Shown here: positions 36,950 through 48,650 of the stretch, in pieces
Layout of the letters: every line of letters starts with the position of its first letter
Numbering within the stretch: position 1 is the stretch's first letter
Origin: Siphonodentalium dalli
Lineage: Eukaryota > Mollusca > Scaphopoda > Gadilida > Siphonodentaliidae
Direction: 5' to 3'
Assembly: GCA_032622095.1 (NCBI GenBank)
Contig: CP136069.1
Span: 37,610,194-37,674,193 of the forward strand
Length of the DNA stretch: 64,000 nt
Notes under the pieces: generated by a model
The model's database searches: none
What the model was told of the DNA's origin: nothing
What the model saw: only the letters and a program-made list of their open reading frames with translations
Made by a program: the position numbers and the translations under genes

Positions 36950-37360
36950 GTATTATTTGAGTCGGACATAGATTACCTTAGCTGCAGGCAATCAATGCAA
37001 TACATGTAAACTATGTAGAAAAAAACAATTATTGAATGAAGTGTAGTGAATATGATGCGTCACTTTAATATTTGAGTCGGACATAGCTTACCTTACCTGA
37101 AGGCAATCAATGCAATTAGTGATGTAGAAACAGAAATTATTGAATGAAGTGTAATGAATATGAAGCGTCATTTTAATGCAATATCGATTGGGTGAAAGAG
37201 AAATGTCACTTTAATAGTTAACGATGATATACATATATAATTATAGATTATCCCCATTGAAGACGATCAATGCAATGACCAGTGTAGAAATGGAAACAAA
37301 ATGTTGCCTGAATGAATCGATGTGTGAACATAAAGTCTCACTTTAATGAAATGTTGAGAT
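36950..37360. repeat. Short tandem block, ~120-150-bp units
   Basis: GAGTCGGACATAGATTACCT and GAGTCGGACATAGCTTACCT, each followed by GGCAATCAATGCAAT and TTATTGAATGAAGTGTA; a third weaker unit follows near 37240-37330. About three units, diverged. Confidence 0.75.
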
Positions 37361-37559
37361 GATGGAATCAACGGTGAATTTGCAATTTCTTTAATCATGA
37401 AATTGGTTTACATACCGGTATACATGTATATGTAGCTGAAAATGTGAATTGACTGAAATGTAATTATGAAAGTGTCAATGACACTGTAGCTCATCGTGAA
37501 AAGGGAATAATTTCATGTGTTACAATTAATGGAGCGATTAGGAATGTGGAAATTTGAAA

Positions 37560-40500
37560 GGCCTAGTTATGCAAAGATTAAAATCCAAGATGGCCGCGAC
37601 AGCCATCAATTTTTTTCCAAATGACAAAAAAAAGACTCCTTCCTATTTACATGTCATTGTTAACATCGTTCACAAATTCCATGATGATCCGACAAAAGAT
37701 ACAACCTGTAGCCCGTGTCAAAGGATTTAGTCGTGTAAAGAGTAAAGTACAAGATGGCTGCTGGCGACCAGGTTTCTTGGTTGAATTCAAAATGAATCTT
37801 TTCCCATCTACATGTAATTGTTAACATCCATGACAAATCTCATGATGATTGGACCAAAGATTCGACTTGTAGCCCTTGACAAAGAATTTAGTCATGCAAA
37901 GAGTATGATCCAAGATGGTTGCTGGCGGCCACGTTTCTGGCCGAACAACCCCAAATTTACTCGTTTCCCATCTACATGTCAATTTTAACATCCCTGACAA
38001 ATTTAATAATGATCCAACAAAAGATACGACCTGTAGCCCGTGCTAATGGATTTTATTTTGAAATCCAAGATGACCGCTGACGGCCATGTTTTTAGGTCAA
38101 ACGACCCCAAAATTACTCGTTCCCATCTACATTGTACATGTCAATAGCCATGACAAATATCATAATGATCTGACCAAAGGTACGACCTAGAGCCTGTGCC
38201 GAAGGATTTAGTCATGCAAATAGTAAAATCCAAGATGCTCATGACGGCCATGTTTTTTGGTCGAACTACCCCAAAATGACACATTCCCATCAGCCTGTCA
38301 TTATTAACATCCATGACAAATTGCATGATAATCAGACGAACAGTACGACATGTACAGTAATGCCCAAAGTAATTGACCACTTAACCACAACAGAATATTA
38401 TGGGTAATCTTTCAGGATTTAGTCGGAAATATGGCTTGTTGCCATTCATCGGAATGCTCTCGGTGAGAGGTTTCCGATGAATGGCAACAAGCCATATTTC
38501 CGACTAAATCCTTAACAATTACCCATAATTCTGATGTGGTTAAGTGGTCAATTACTTTGGGCATTACTGTAGACCGCGCCAATCGATTTAATTTTGAAAT
38601 CAAAGAGACAAAGATGCCTGCCAGCGGCCATGTTTTTCGGCCAAATGACCCCAAAATGACTCACTCCAATCCACATGTCAACGTCAACACTCATGACAAA
38701 TTTCATAATGATTTGACCAAAGTAAGGACCTGTAGCCTGTGCCAAAGGATTTAGTCATGCAAAGAGTAAAATCCAAGATGGCTGCTGGAGGCCATGGTTT
38801 TTGGCCGAATGACCCCAAAAGGACTCGTTCCTATTTACAGGTCAAGGTTAACAGCCATGACAAATTTCATGAAGATCCGACCAAAGCTACAACCTGTAGC
38901 CCACGCCAAAGGATTTAGTCATGCAAAGAGTAATATCCAAGATGCTCATGACAGCCATGTTTTTTGGCCTAACTACCCCAAAATGACTCGTTCCCACCTG
39001 CCTGTCATTATCAACATCCATGACAAATTTCATTATAATCAGACGAACAGTACGACCTGTAGACCTCGCCAATCTATTTAATTTTGAAATCAAAGTGGCT
39101 GCCAGCGGTCATGTTTTTTGGCCAAATGACCCCAAAATGACTTATTCTCATCTACATTGTACATGTCAATGGCCATGACAATATCATAATGATCTGACCA
39201 AAGGTACAACCTAGAGCCTGTGCCGAAGGATTTAGTCATGCAAAGAGTAAAATCCAAGATGCTCATGACGGCCATGTTTTTGGTCGAACTACCCCAAAAT
39301 GACTCATTCCCATCAGCCTGGCATTGTTAACATCCATGACAAATTTCATGATAATCAGACGAACAGTATGACCTGTAGACCACGCCAATCGATTTAATTT
39401 TGAAATCAAAAGATGGCTGCCAGCAGCCATGTTTTTTGGCCAAATGACCCCAAAATGAATCACTCCCATCCACATGTCAACGTCAACATTCATGACAAAT
39501 TTCATAATGATCTGACCAAAGTAAGGACCTGTAGCCTGTGCCAAAGGATTTAGTCATGCAAAGAGTAAAATCCAAGATGGCTGCTGGCGGCCATGTTTTT
39601 AGGCCGAATGACCCCAAAAGGACTCGTTCCCATTTACATGTCAAGGTCAACAATCATGACAAATTTCATGAAGATCCGACCAAAGCTACGACTTGTAGCT
39701 CGCGCCAAAGGATTTAGTCATACAAACAGTAAAATCCAAGATGCTCATGACGCCCATGTTTTTTGGCCGAACTACCCCAAAATGACTCGTTCCCATCAGC
39801 CTATCATTATTAACATCCATGACAAATTTCATAATAATCAGACGAAAAGTACGACCTGTAGACCGCGCCAATCGATTTAATTTTGAAATCAAAGATGGCT
39901 GCCAGCGGCCATGTTTTTTGGCCAAATGACCCCAAAATGACTCATTCCCATCTACATGTCAATGTCAACATTCATGACAAATTTCATAATGATCTGACCA
40001 AAGAAAGGACCTGTAGCCTGTGCCAAATGATTTAGTCATGCAAAGAGTAAAATCCAAGATGGCTGCTGGCGGCCATGTTTTTGGGCCAAATGACCCCAAA
40101 ATGACTCGTTCCCATTTACATGTCAAGGTCAACAGCCATGACAAATTTCATGAAGATCCGACCAAAGCTCCGACTTGTAGCTCGCGCCAAAGGATTTAGT
40201 CATGCAAACAGTAAAATCCAAGATGCTCATGACGGCCATGTTTTTTAGCCGAACTACCCCAAAATGACTCGTTCCAATCAGCCTGTCGTTATTAACATCC
40301 ATGACAAATTTCATGATAATCAGACGAAAAGTACGACCTGTAGACCGCGCCAATCGATTTAATTTTGAAATCAAAGATGGCTGCCAGCGGCCATGTTTTT
40401 TGGCCAAATGACCCCAAAATGACTCATTCCCATCTACATGTGAATGTCAACATTCATGACAAATTTCATAATGATCTGACCAAAGTAAGGACCTGTAGCC

Positions 40501-41000
40501 TGTGCCAAATGATTTAGTCATGCAAAGAGTAAAATCCAAGATGGCTGCTGGCGGCCATGTTTTTTGGCCGAATGACCCCAAAAGGACTCGTTCCCATTTA
40601 CATGTGAAGGTCAACAGCCATGACAAATTCATGAAGATCCGACCAAAGCTACGAACTGTAGCCCGCGCCAAAGGATTTAGTCATGCAAAGAGTAAAATCC
40701 AAGATGCTCATGACGGCCATGTTTTTTTGGCCAAACTACCCCAAAATGACTCATTTCCATCTGCCTATCATTATTAACATCCATGACAAATTTCATGATA
40801 ATCTGACCAAAGTAAGGACCTGTAGCATGTGCCAAAGGATTTAGTCATGCAAAGAGTAAAATTCAAGATGGCTGCTGGCGGCCATGTTTTTTCGGCCGAA
40901 CGACCCCAAAATGACTCATTCCTATCTACATGTACATGCCATTATTAACATCCATGACAAATTTCATGATTATCAGACAAACAGTACGAAGTACAAAGTA
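37560..41000. repeat. ~160-bp satellite with three-monomer higher order
   Basis: GACAAATTTCAT-type words recur from about 38695 to 40958 at 154-173-bp spacing. Three monomer types alternate: one with GGCTGCTGGCGGCCATG, one with CCAAGATGCTCATGACGGCC and one with CGCGCCAATCGATTTAATTT. From about 39260 the three-monomer unit repeats every 480-482 bp (GATGCTCATGACG at about 39260, 39740, 40222 and 40704). The left part is more diverged. Most monomers carry AAGATGGC facing GGCCATGTT. Plus and minus frames through it are artefacts. Confidence 0.95.
38354..38569. mobile_element. Tc1/mariner-type MITE inside the satellite
   Basis: A 216-bp near-perfect palindrome. Ends CAGTAATGCCCAAAGTAATT and AATTACTTTGGGCATTACTG, flanked by TA on both sides (38352-38353, 38570-38571). 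Its loop is about 17 bp (ATGCTCTCGGTGAGAGG). Neighbouring monomers have the unfilled sequence CCTGTAGACCGCGCC with a single TA. The TA duplication and CAGT start fit Tc1/mariner. Confidence 0.92.
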
Positions 41001-42640
41001 AGTTGAGTTAATATTAAATGAATATGTGATGTGTCGCATTTAATGAATTGGCAATGACATGATGACAGCGGTATGGAAACGGTCACTGCCGTTCGGTTAT
41101 GATACCACGGTCTACATGTATTAGCGGGTTGTCACACCAGACGTTGAAGAAAATTATGATATATGTCCATGAGGATCTTTCGAAAGATCGGATAAGTGTT
41201 GGCGCTGGGTATTGTGTTAAAATAGTCACATCCATGATCCATTAAAACCGCCATAAACAGAATTAATATTATAATAATCAAACCGTGTTCTTATGCAAAT
41301 CATAAATACATGTATCACATTAATTTCAGCATGAACATTGTTATCATAATGTTATGTTAGTAATTTGTGTTACATTGTTTGTAAGCAAACGTCATCTTAT
41401 GTAAACAAACATGACATGTACATGTATGTACATGTAAAGAGTATGCGATAAGCAAAACACTCAACACCGAGTAGACCCCCACTGCATGTACATGTACCAG
41501 TATATGAAATTTTGTTAGAAATGCCGCCGTTATTTACAACATACTGCATTACCGATATAGCCAATAACCTGAATCTCATATTTTGGTGTTGAATGGTTTA
41601 ATACCATGAATCACTCTCGACCTAATCAATCGCCACGTTGTGTGAAAGTGTTTTGCTTATCGCTAACTATTTACATGCTGTATATATACAAATGCTCCGC
41701 TCACACAGAGTGTTTTGTGGAAAATAACGCATTCATAATAGAATCAATATTCAATACTATCAGTATATTCTTGAGGAAATTTTCATAATGTGGTAACTGT
41801 TATTTCTAAATTATTATTTATTACATGTATATATGTACATGTACAGTAGCTGATGTGCCTGACTTCATCCGGCCTATTTAGGGAACAACATTGCCTACCG
41901 GTATACATGCACAATGTATGAGTATATATCGAGGTCGCAGTCACGGACACAGTCACACATGAAATTAGACCTACCCATATAGTTCCCGGGATCATAGTAC
42001 ATGTACCGTAGACCTTTGGTACATTTATACCAAATTTTAGTCAGATCAGTTGTGCAGTTTTCGAGTCTATAACACACAGAGACAGAAGTTCCAAAATATA
42101 ATATAATAGACCAAGTGTTGTGACTGACTTCTTCCGCGCTATTTAGGGATTTCTCTATGATCGCCTCCGTTTGGACAAAATATACAGCATCTGGACAAAC
42201 AATCAGTCGAGGTCCGGAAACACATGAGCGTATGTGCGCTACCAGTAGGTCAATGTCAAGGACAGTCATGTGAAATTAGACCTGCCCATATTGTTTCCAG
42301 GATGAAAGAAGCCTACATACACAGCCTTCATAATTGGCTACCGGTACGGCAATCAGCATTACCGAAGCAATTTGCTGAAGCAAACTGGGTCAAAGTGTTG
42401 CCGTAGCGGATTGCCGAAGCCAAACAATCTGAATTAAAAGGGCTGCATACATGTACCAATCAATTGGTTGAGGTCCAGACACATGCCAATAGTATATATG
42501 AGCATATACCTACATGTATATGAGCGAGGTCATGATCAAGGACATGGTCACTCCCTAAATTGGACCCGCCCATTTCCGGGATCATAATAAATTTGAGTGC
42601 GATAGATAGTTAAGCAATTTTTGATTCTATAAGACCCACA
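41001..42640. other. No recognised gene; traces of a repeat shared with 46.7 kb
   Basis: AAAACCGCCATAAACAGA at about 41247 and GCAAAACACTCAACAC at about 41453 recur at about 46707 and 46868, so 41240-41480 and 46700-46890 share an interspersed repeat. An inverted piece (GTGTTTTGCTTATCGCTAAC, about 41647) lies close by. Two GACTGACTTCTTCCGC/CCTGACTTCATCCGGC phrases suggest another duplicated segment at 41855-42300. Confidence 0.5.
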
Positions 42641-43400
42641 CACAGACAGAAGTTCCGAAAAACAACCAACGACAAATGAACAAATGATCGACGATAAAAA
42701 ACAACTAACGAAAAAACACACTCGCTGACGAATGGTGGCAAATTATCGATAGATGACGAGGATGACGATGACAAATGACAACAAACAACAACGAAGGAAA
42801 ATACCGACCGACAACGAAAAATGACTGATGACCAAAAAACAAACGGCCAATGACTATTATATAAACACGGTATCGAACGATCGATGACGAAAAATTACTG
42901 ATGACGAAAAAACAAACGGCCAACGGCAAACACGACGTCGAATGATCGACAACGAAAAATCTCTGGACGATAAACGCATCAACCCAGGCCTGCAGGTTTC
43001 AAAATTATGTGTAACCTATAAACATATGGTACATGTATTTTTCGTTCGCCTGGTTTTTGCTTAGGCAATCCTAGTCGAAAATCTACGGGATATAATGTAC
43101 CCTGCTGGACAAAACTAGTTTCCACTTAACCACAGTGCAGTTAGCATTGCACACCGCGGATCCACTGGCTAACAACAGTTGGGCCGCGGTGTACTTGCCA
43201 CGAAAAACATGACTGATGACAAATAAACAAAGGATGAAAATGAACGACCAACAATAAACACTACGACAAACTACCAAGGACGAAAAACAACAGACGACAA
43301 CCAAACACGAATGACGACAAACGTACACACTGACTGTGACACTGACGACAGTAACGAATGGCGACGACAAATTGTCAAATGATGAAAAATGATTAAATGA
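42641..43400. repeat. ACGA/AACGACAAA-rich low-complexity tract
   Basis: Strand-biased A, C and G with very few Ts, built of drifting ACGAC, AACAAAC and ATGACGA words (42641-42970 and 43205-43400). A normal-composition segment (42985-43200) with a CCGCGG-centred hairpin (GCACACCGCGG / CCGCGGTGTAC) lies between. Minus-strand frames reading VVVCRR... are artefacts. Confidence 0.7.
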
Positions 43401-44304
43401 AATAATAATCAAATTAAATTTTAAAGCAAACAGACCTACCTTTAAAAAAAACTTGGATTTGAAGAACAATGCCCTGATGCCTACAGGAGTCAGGACCATG
43501 TAATCATTGTAATGATCATGTATGTGTTCACAACAGCACCGCCAAAATCTTCATCAGATATCACTTCCTTGAATTGTAATCAGTTATGGACTGATTGAAC
43601 ACACATGATCAGACGGTAACTATGAATTAGGAAACATACTACAATTGCAATAGGCCTATACATTGCACGCAACACAGAATTCATTCTTTGAATCGTTTGA
43701 CTTTTTTAAAATTTCCATTATGATGAACTTGAACTGTTGTAAGTTGAACGTTTTGGTTGATTGAATGATCCTTGAATCTTTATCATTGTTGTCTCTAACA
43801 GTTTACAGCAGCCTAACTCAGTAATTGTCGACAGTGTCGAAGTGGAGAAGACGTAATTCACGAAATCAAGCGAACAATATTTAATCAACTGTCGATTTGT
43901 CAAAAATGTTTGATATGGCGGCGAAGTTCAAGGTGTAGGCTATGGGATATATGGTAGTAATTTCTGGACCACTTAAATTGCCGTAAGCCGGATTGCAGGG
44001 CTGTCACCAGAACGGGAATAATTAGTTATTTACTTATTATGCTTGTAATATCTCAATGATTTTTATCAGGTGAAAAGACTGTAAGAACTGAGTACCTAGA
44101 ACCTGGGAATTAATTTGATCAGTTGTTGTTGTCTGAGTATTCCTCCGCTATATCTGAGCACCCTGTAGTTTCTGCTGGATTCTGCGCAGTGACGAGCGGA
44201 AGTCACGTGTTAATTCTTCAAAAAAGCATACACTCTCCTGAATTTTCTTCCATCGTATAGAATTATATAGAAAAAAATATATGACGTCATCATTCACGCG
44301 CGCC
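43401..44304. other. No gene; GC-richer segment with a CRE-like site
   Basis: Around 44195-44290 GGAAGTCACGTG and ATGACGTCATCATTCACGCG occur. The same two words in the same order occur at about 56430-56530 with moderately similar sequence between them, so this is probably a dispersed repeat. TGACGTCA is the standard CREB/ATF core; no gene start follows visibly. Confidence 0.4.
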
Positions 44305-44400
44305 TTAGGTATAAACACCCACCGGGGTGGTTGCTATTAGGTATAAACACCCACCGGGGTGGTTGCTATTAGGTATAAACACCCACCGGGGTGGTTGCTA
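44305..44400. repeat. Exact 32-bp triplication
   Basis: Three identical units TTAGGTATAAACACCCACCG + GGGTGGTTGCTA at 44305, 44337 and 44369. Each contains ACCCACC facing GGTGG, a small hairpin. They start 14 bp after ATGACGTCAT (44281-44290). Perfect identity implies recent origin. Confidence 0.97.
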
Positions 44401-46890
44401 TGATCAATGGGAAGTTATGATTCCTCAAGTAATATGAAATATACAAATTCTCAGGTCTGCCTAATTTTTTCATTATATGTTGTGATCATTAAGTAGACAT
44501 CGTATATTTGTATATATAGAAGCAGTATTTGGTAGACCCGATATATTTTATATATAAATCGAGTTTTAGGTGGACATACAAACATTTACGCTGTACAACC
44601 TATCCATGGCCCTTACGACCCAGGAACGTTGCTACATGGGGTGTCACCCCCTCCAATTTTGCCAAAATTTTAAAATTTTTGAAATTTCAGACCTGTGAGC
44701 AGGTAGAAGTTGGTAGGAATTCTTAAGTTTCTAACTGTAATTTTGTATAATTTTAATGTTTCGGTTGACAAATTGGACTCCCTATATATGGTTGATTAGT
44801 TCAAACGTATAGGAATTTTGGGAATATTCAGTTGGAAAATTAGGCCCAAAGGGGAGGGGGTGCAAATGGAACTACATAATTTCGGAATTTCCAAAGTGGA
44901 CACCCCCCATTCCTGACCTCTTTGCAATGTCTGTCAGCAAGGCCACCGGAGCAGCGGGCCAGACGCCCCATGCCCTCTTGTCGGGAGTAGGACGAGACTG
45001 TCCTGCTGCATTCTGACAGTTAGTGTTGCGTTTAATCAGTTATTCACCCATATAAGCGGCATCAGGATGCCCCAGATTCACTCTTGGTGCATTCATTTCC
45101 CCAAACCTAAAAATTACCCACAACCCACCCCCTCCCCCTGGAGAGCCCTCAGATACCCAAAAATCAGAAAACAACATGTAACAATCTCGAAAGTTGGACG
45201 GAACATCCCCGGAACACCCTTATCATGCTCTCCAGCTCTTGTCTGTAGTAGTCCGCGACCTGAGTTCCAATGTTCGGTGTTGGACCGAACCATGTACATA
45301 CTTATACGATTAAGCGTGACATATAGGCCCTTTGGGCCGGGTGCTAACTGTAATTTAAACATATATAATTAAATTGATTATTTATGTATTGCACATGTCA
45401 CGTTTATAAATGATTATATCTCTCTCTCTCTCCAATCTGTCCTAAGTACCGTTGTGGTACGAAACGTCCGTTTGGGTACTGTTGGAACCGGAATTAAATT
45501 CTCTATAAGCTGATCGCAAGCGATATCTCGAACAATAAAACCGAAATAACGGTTATTTATTGTCCGAAGTACGCGAAAGCGAGTTGTGTTGAGAACTGAG
45601 TTGTTCCATATGCTTTCGTGCACATTGGGGACCGGAACCATAGTGGGCAATAACACAAGTGGATATAATTACTTAGTTCCATCTTGTTCCATTTCAATGT
45701 CTGAATCATTCTTTGTTTAAGTCTTCTTGCCAAATGGAACAATATGGATCCAAAATATGTTCGAAGCCGACACCTTATCATATTTAAACAGTAAAGACAG
45801 TATCTGCTGGCAATAATTAACCCTCATATAACTGTTTTCGCGATGAACTAATTCGATATCCGGGTATCTATAGTGATCAATAGAACTTCTTTTAGTTCTC
45901 TACCGCATGCCAGGAGTTTTTTGTTGTGTGCTAAGATAGAACCATGCACAACATACCGAAAACAATAGTTGTCTGCAAAACGGAACGATCCCGAATCATC
46001 ACTTCGATTACCTTTATTCCTTTTCAAACTATAGTTCTTTCACGGTAAAATGTTTGCCCCGGATGAAAACGAATTCGATAGAGGTTAAAAGACAATGGTA
46101 GTTCACTAATCGTTACTTTAATGTTACACGAAGAACGTGTTAATTGCTGGTTGATATATCGGGTCTACTTAATTGACGGGGAAATTGTCGTCTTTTTGAG
46201 TGGCATTTATCGATACATCCATCTATTGATGAATTACAAACAATATACATGTAGGCCATCACCTACGTCATCGTCGGTCACAAGACATTGGATGAACTCC
46301 GAGCGTGAACTTAAGAACGATCGTCCTTTTGTCTCGATCGGTGCACGCATTAAATATTTATTCTGAACGATTGTTTTTTTTTAAATATTTATCGATATGG
46401 GTTATTAATGGCGTGGTGCCAGTTCAGTCTCAAATGAAATGCATCAAACGGTACGTTATCTTTATCATCTTCTATAGATTCAGTTTGCATAGTAGCCAAT
46501 ACACATTGCTGAAACACTAAGAACACACAACGAATGAACTTAATATAGATATAGATTGGTTGTATCGACCTCAACTCTTGGTTGCTTCATGGAATGCTGG
46601 AACTTTCAACAACCTGTTTTATTGCATGTGGTATATACGATTGACACTAAAATATAAGGATTTCCATCGCGACGGGTGTTGCTCTTTAAAAATGTGCCAG
46701 CGTTTAAAACCGCCATAAACAGAAAGAATATAAATTTATAGACATATTTTGTAAAATCATAAATAATAAATATCGCATAAATAGCATGTTATTGTCGAGA
46801 CCGTACGGTTTGTTAATAAACAAAAATCCATATTATGATACAGTAGAGTGAGTAAAGTGTGATATACGCAAAACACTCAACACAAAGGAG
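44401..46890. other. No recognised gene
   Basis: AT-rich with some CCCC/GGGG tracts (45120-45150) resembling the 10-kb repeat family near 44830-44910. Frames at 45067-45372 (+) and 45114-45362 (-) overlap on opposite strands without recognised domains. Confidence 0.45.
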
Positions 46891-46899
46891 TCCCAACTA

Positions 46900-47330
46900 A
46901 CTCTCGACCACACCAACCTCTATCCCACTAAGAGCGAATCAACCCGCTCATCATTTACACCCACCTGTCCGCTTTCTGGCACAGTCACATCGACCACTGG
47001 CGCACTATCAACCGAACTATGTTCCATTCCGTATGCCTCCCTTACCTGACCACTCTCGACCACACCAACCTCTATCCCACTAAGAGCGGGACCCACCCGT
47101 TCATCATTTAGACCCACCTGTTCGTTTTCTGGCACAGTCACATCGCCCACTGGCGCACTATCAACCGAACTCTGTTCCTTTCCTTCTGCCTCCCTTACCT
47201 AACCACTCTCGATCACACCAACCTCTATCCCACTAAGAGCGGGATCCACCAGTGCATCATTTACACCCACCTGTCCGCTTTCTGGCACAGTCACATCGCC
47301 CACTGGCGCACTATCAACCCGTACCTTCTT
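46900..47330 (-). repeat. ~152-bp tandem repeat in the C-terminal part of the broken gene
   Basis: GCGCACTATCAACC occurs at about 47003, 47155 and 47307, and TATCCCACTAAGAGCG at about 46921, 47084 and 47227. The unit encodes roughly 50 residues containing GDVTVPESGQVGVND and LSGIEVGVVESG. Frame is kept through most of two units and then lost. Confidence 0.85.
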
Positions 47331-47565
47331 TGCTGCACGTTGAGTCACTCGGCGCTTACGTTTCCTACCGTTATTCCCTTGTGTAGCCGTCTTACTCTCT
47401 ACCACGACACGTCCACCACCGTTCATATCAACCGACTTACCACTTACGCCCAGACCATGCTCACCCGACACGTGATCCAATTCACAACTAATTGACTCGT
47501 ATTGTCTCCAACTGAACTCGCACCCTGTTTTCCTTTCTTAGCACGTCCACCCCTGACACGACGAG

Positions 47566-47943
47566 CAGGGGCGCCGGAAGAGGGAGGGGGCAGAGGTGGC
47601 AGCTGACCCCCCCCTGCCCTTGACCAAGGGGGGCGAGCGGGGGCAGGACTTGCCCTTTTTCTGGAGACAGAAAATGCTTTTGGTGTGTTTAATCTCGTGT
47701 TTTTATAGCAAAATGTGACTTTTTTGGTCCAAATACCACCAATTTCACAAGGAATATTATTTTTTTGTCAATTTTATCACAAAACGGCCATAAAAACCGA
47801 CAAATACCATTAAAATAGGGATTTTTGCCGCAATGAATTTATGGTTATTTTCCCGAGTTTGCGGAGAAAATGCCCTTTTTTGCGGAAAAGTGACCTTTTT
47901 GTAGGCTCTGCCCCCCTGCCCTTGGATGTTTCCGGCGCCACTG
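47566..47943. mobile_element. hAT-type MITE in the broken gene
   Basis: A 378-bp insertion with ends CAGGGGCGCCGGAA and TTCCGGCGCCACTG, flanked by the exact 8-bp duplication ACGACGAG (47558-47565 and 47944-47951). An 8-bp duplication with CAG-starting ends is diagnostic of hAT. Removing one ACGACGAG copy with the insert joins two basic reading-frame segments, so the host was coding there. No transposase. Confidence 0.95.
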
Positions 47944-48650
47944 ACGACGAGCACGTTTCTTCCCAACCAACTTATCATTCAAAGCACCCTCAGGCACATG
48001 TTCACCATTCACACTAGTATCAACTTCTGTCGTTACTTCTGTCTCTATCAGTTTAACCTTGCAACCACTACCACCCCCACGACGGTTAGCCTTCCTACCA
48101 CCGAACGAGTGTTTAAATCATCCTTCGCAGCAGGTGACTTATCGTGTCTAACTGAGTCAAAGTTGAACGTTTGAAAGTTATGACCTGGGCAAACACCGGA
48201 ACTAAGGCTGCACGAACAGCTAACATCTCTGAAGGAAATTGAGCATTTACTGGACGAAACTATTTGGTGAAGTTTCATTGTTCCGGGTACTGTTTTCAGT
48301 TTTACATTTTCTAGTATTTGCTGTCCTTTTATATCATCACCATATATCAACTTTGTCGCTGTATTTCCGTCTTTCACACGATGAACGAACGACACCGCAT
48401 ATAATATATCATGTCCGTATTTGACGACGTTGTCAGCTTTGCGTTTTATGGACCCTCCGACGGCGTCTGGCGTCCCCTTCCCATGCTCAGACCCAAAGGA
48501 GTTCCACGTGACCTTACGAAAGCCGAGTGCATAAGGTTCAGTAGACAGCAAACGAAAGTTAGCTTTTTGGCGGTATTTGGTCGTGGGACCATCGCTGAAC
48601 ACTTCGAGGTGGTCATATGCGAACATATTAAGTGGCACATATCTATATTA

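Larger units (their letters stand above)
46895..48650 (-). pseudogene. Broken gene of an unnamed metazoan family (FSDGPTT...WNSFGSEHGKG)
   Basis: The minus-strand frame from about 48650 to 48125 reads LEVFSDGPTTKYRQKANF, RKVTWNSFGSEHGKGTPDAV, GGSIKRKADNV and a C-terminal cysteine cluster DVSCSCSLSSGVCPGH. I recall similar wording in many uncharacterised invertebrate and fish proteins, often present in many copies, which suggests a transposon origin; I cannot name the family. The frame opens after an in-frame stop, with AATATAG upstream as a possible acceptor, so the N-terminus is missing. Downstream the frame shifts near 48120, continues as a basic stretch (NDKLVGKKRARR), is interrupted by a hAT MITE (47566-47943), resumes (VRGGRAKKGKQG), shifts again near 47500 and runs into three repeats of about 152 bp (SAPVGDVTVPESGQVGVND). 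A further stop lies near 47199. The gene is therefore dead. Confidence 0.7.

Noticed and set aside
38141-40777. Numerous ~60-95-codon frames on both strands of the 38-41 kb satellite
   Set aside because: They recur with monomer periodicity on both strands and break at random positions.
45067-45372. Overlapping 101- and 82-codon frames on opposite strands
   Set aside because: No domain, no splice context, and each is the shadow of the other; cannot decide that either is real.
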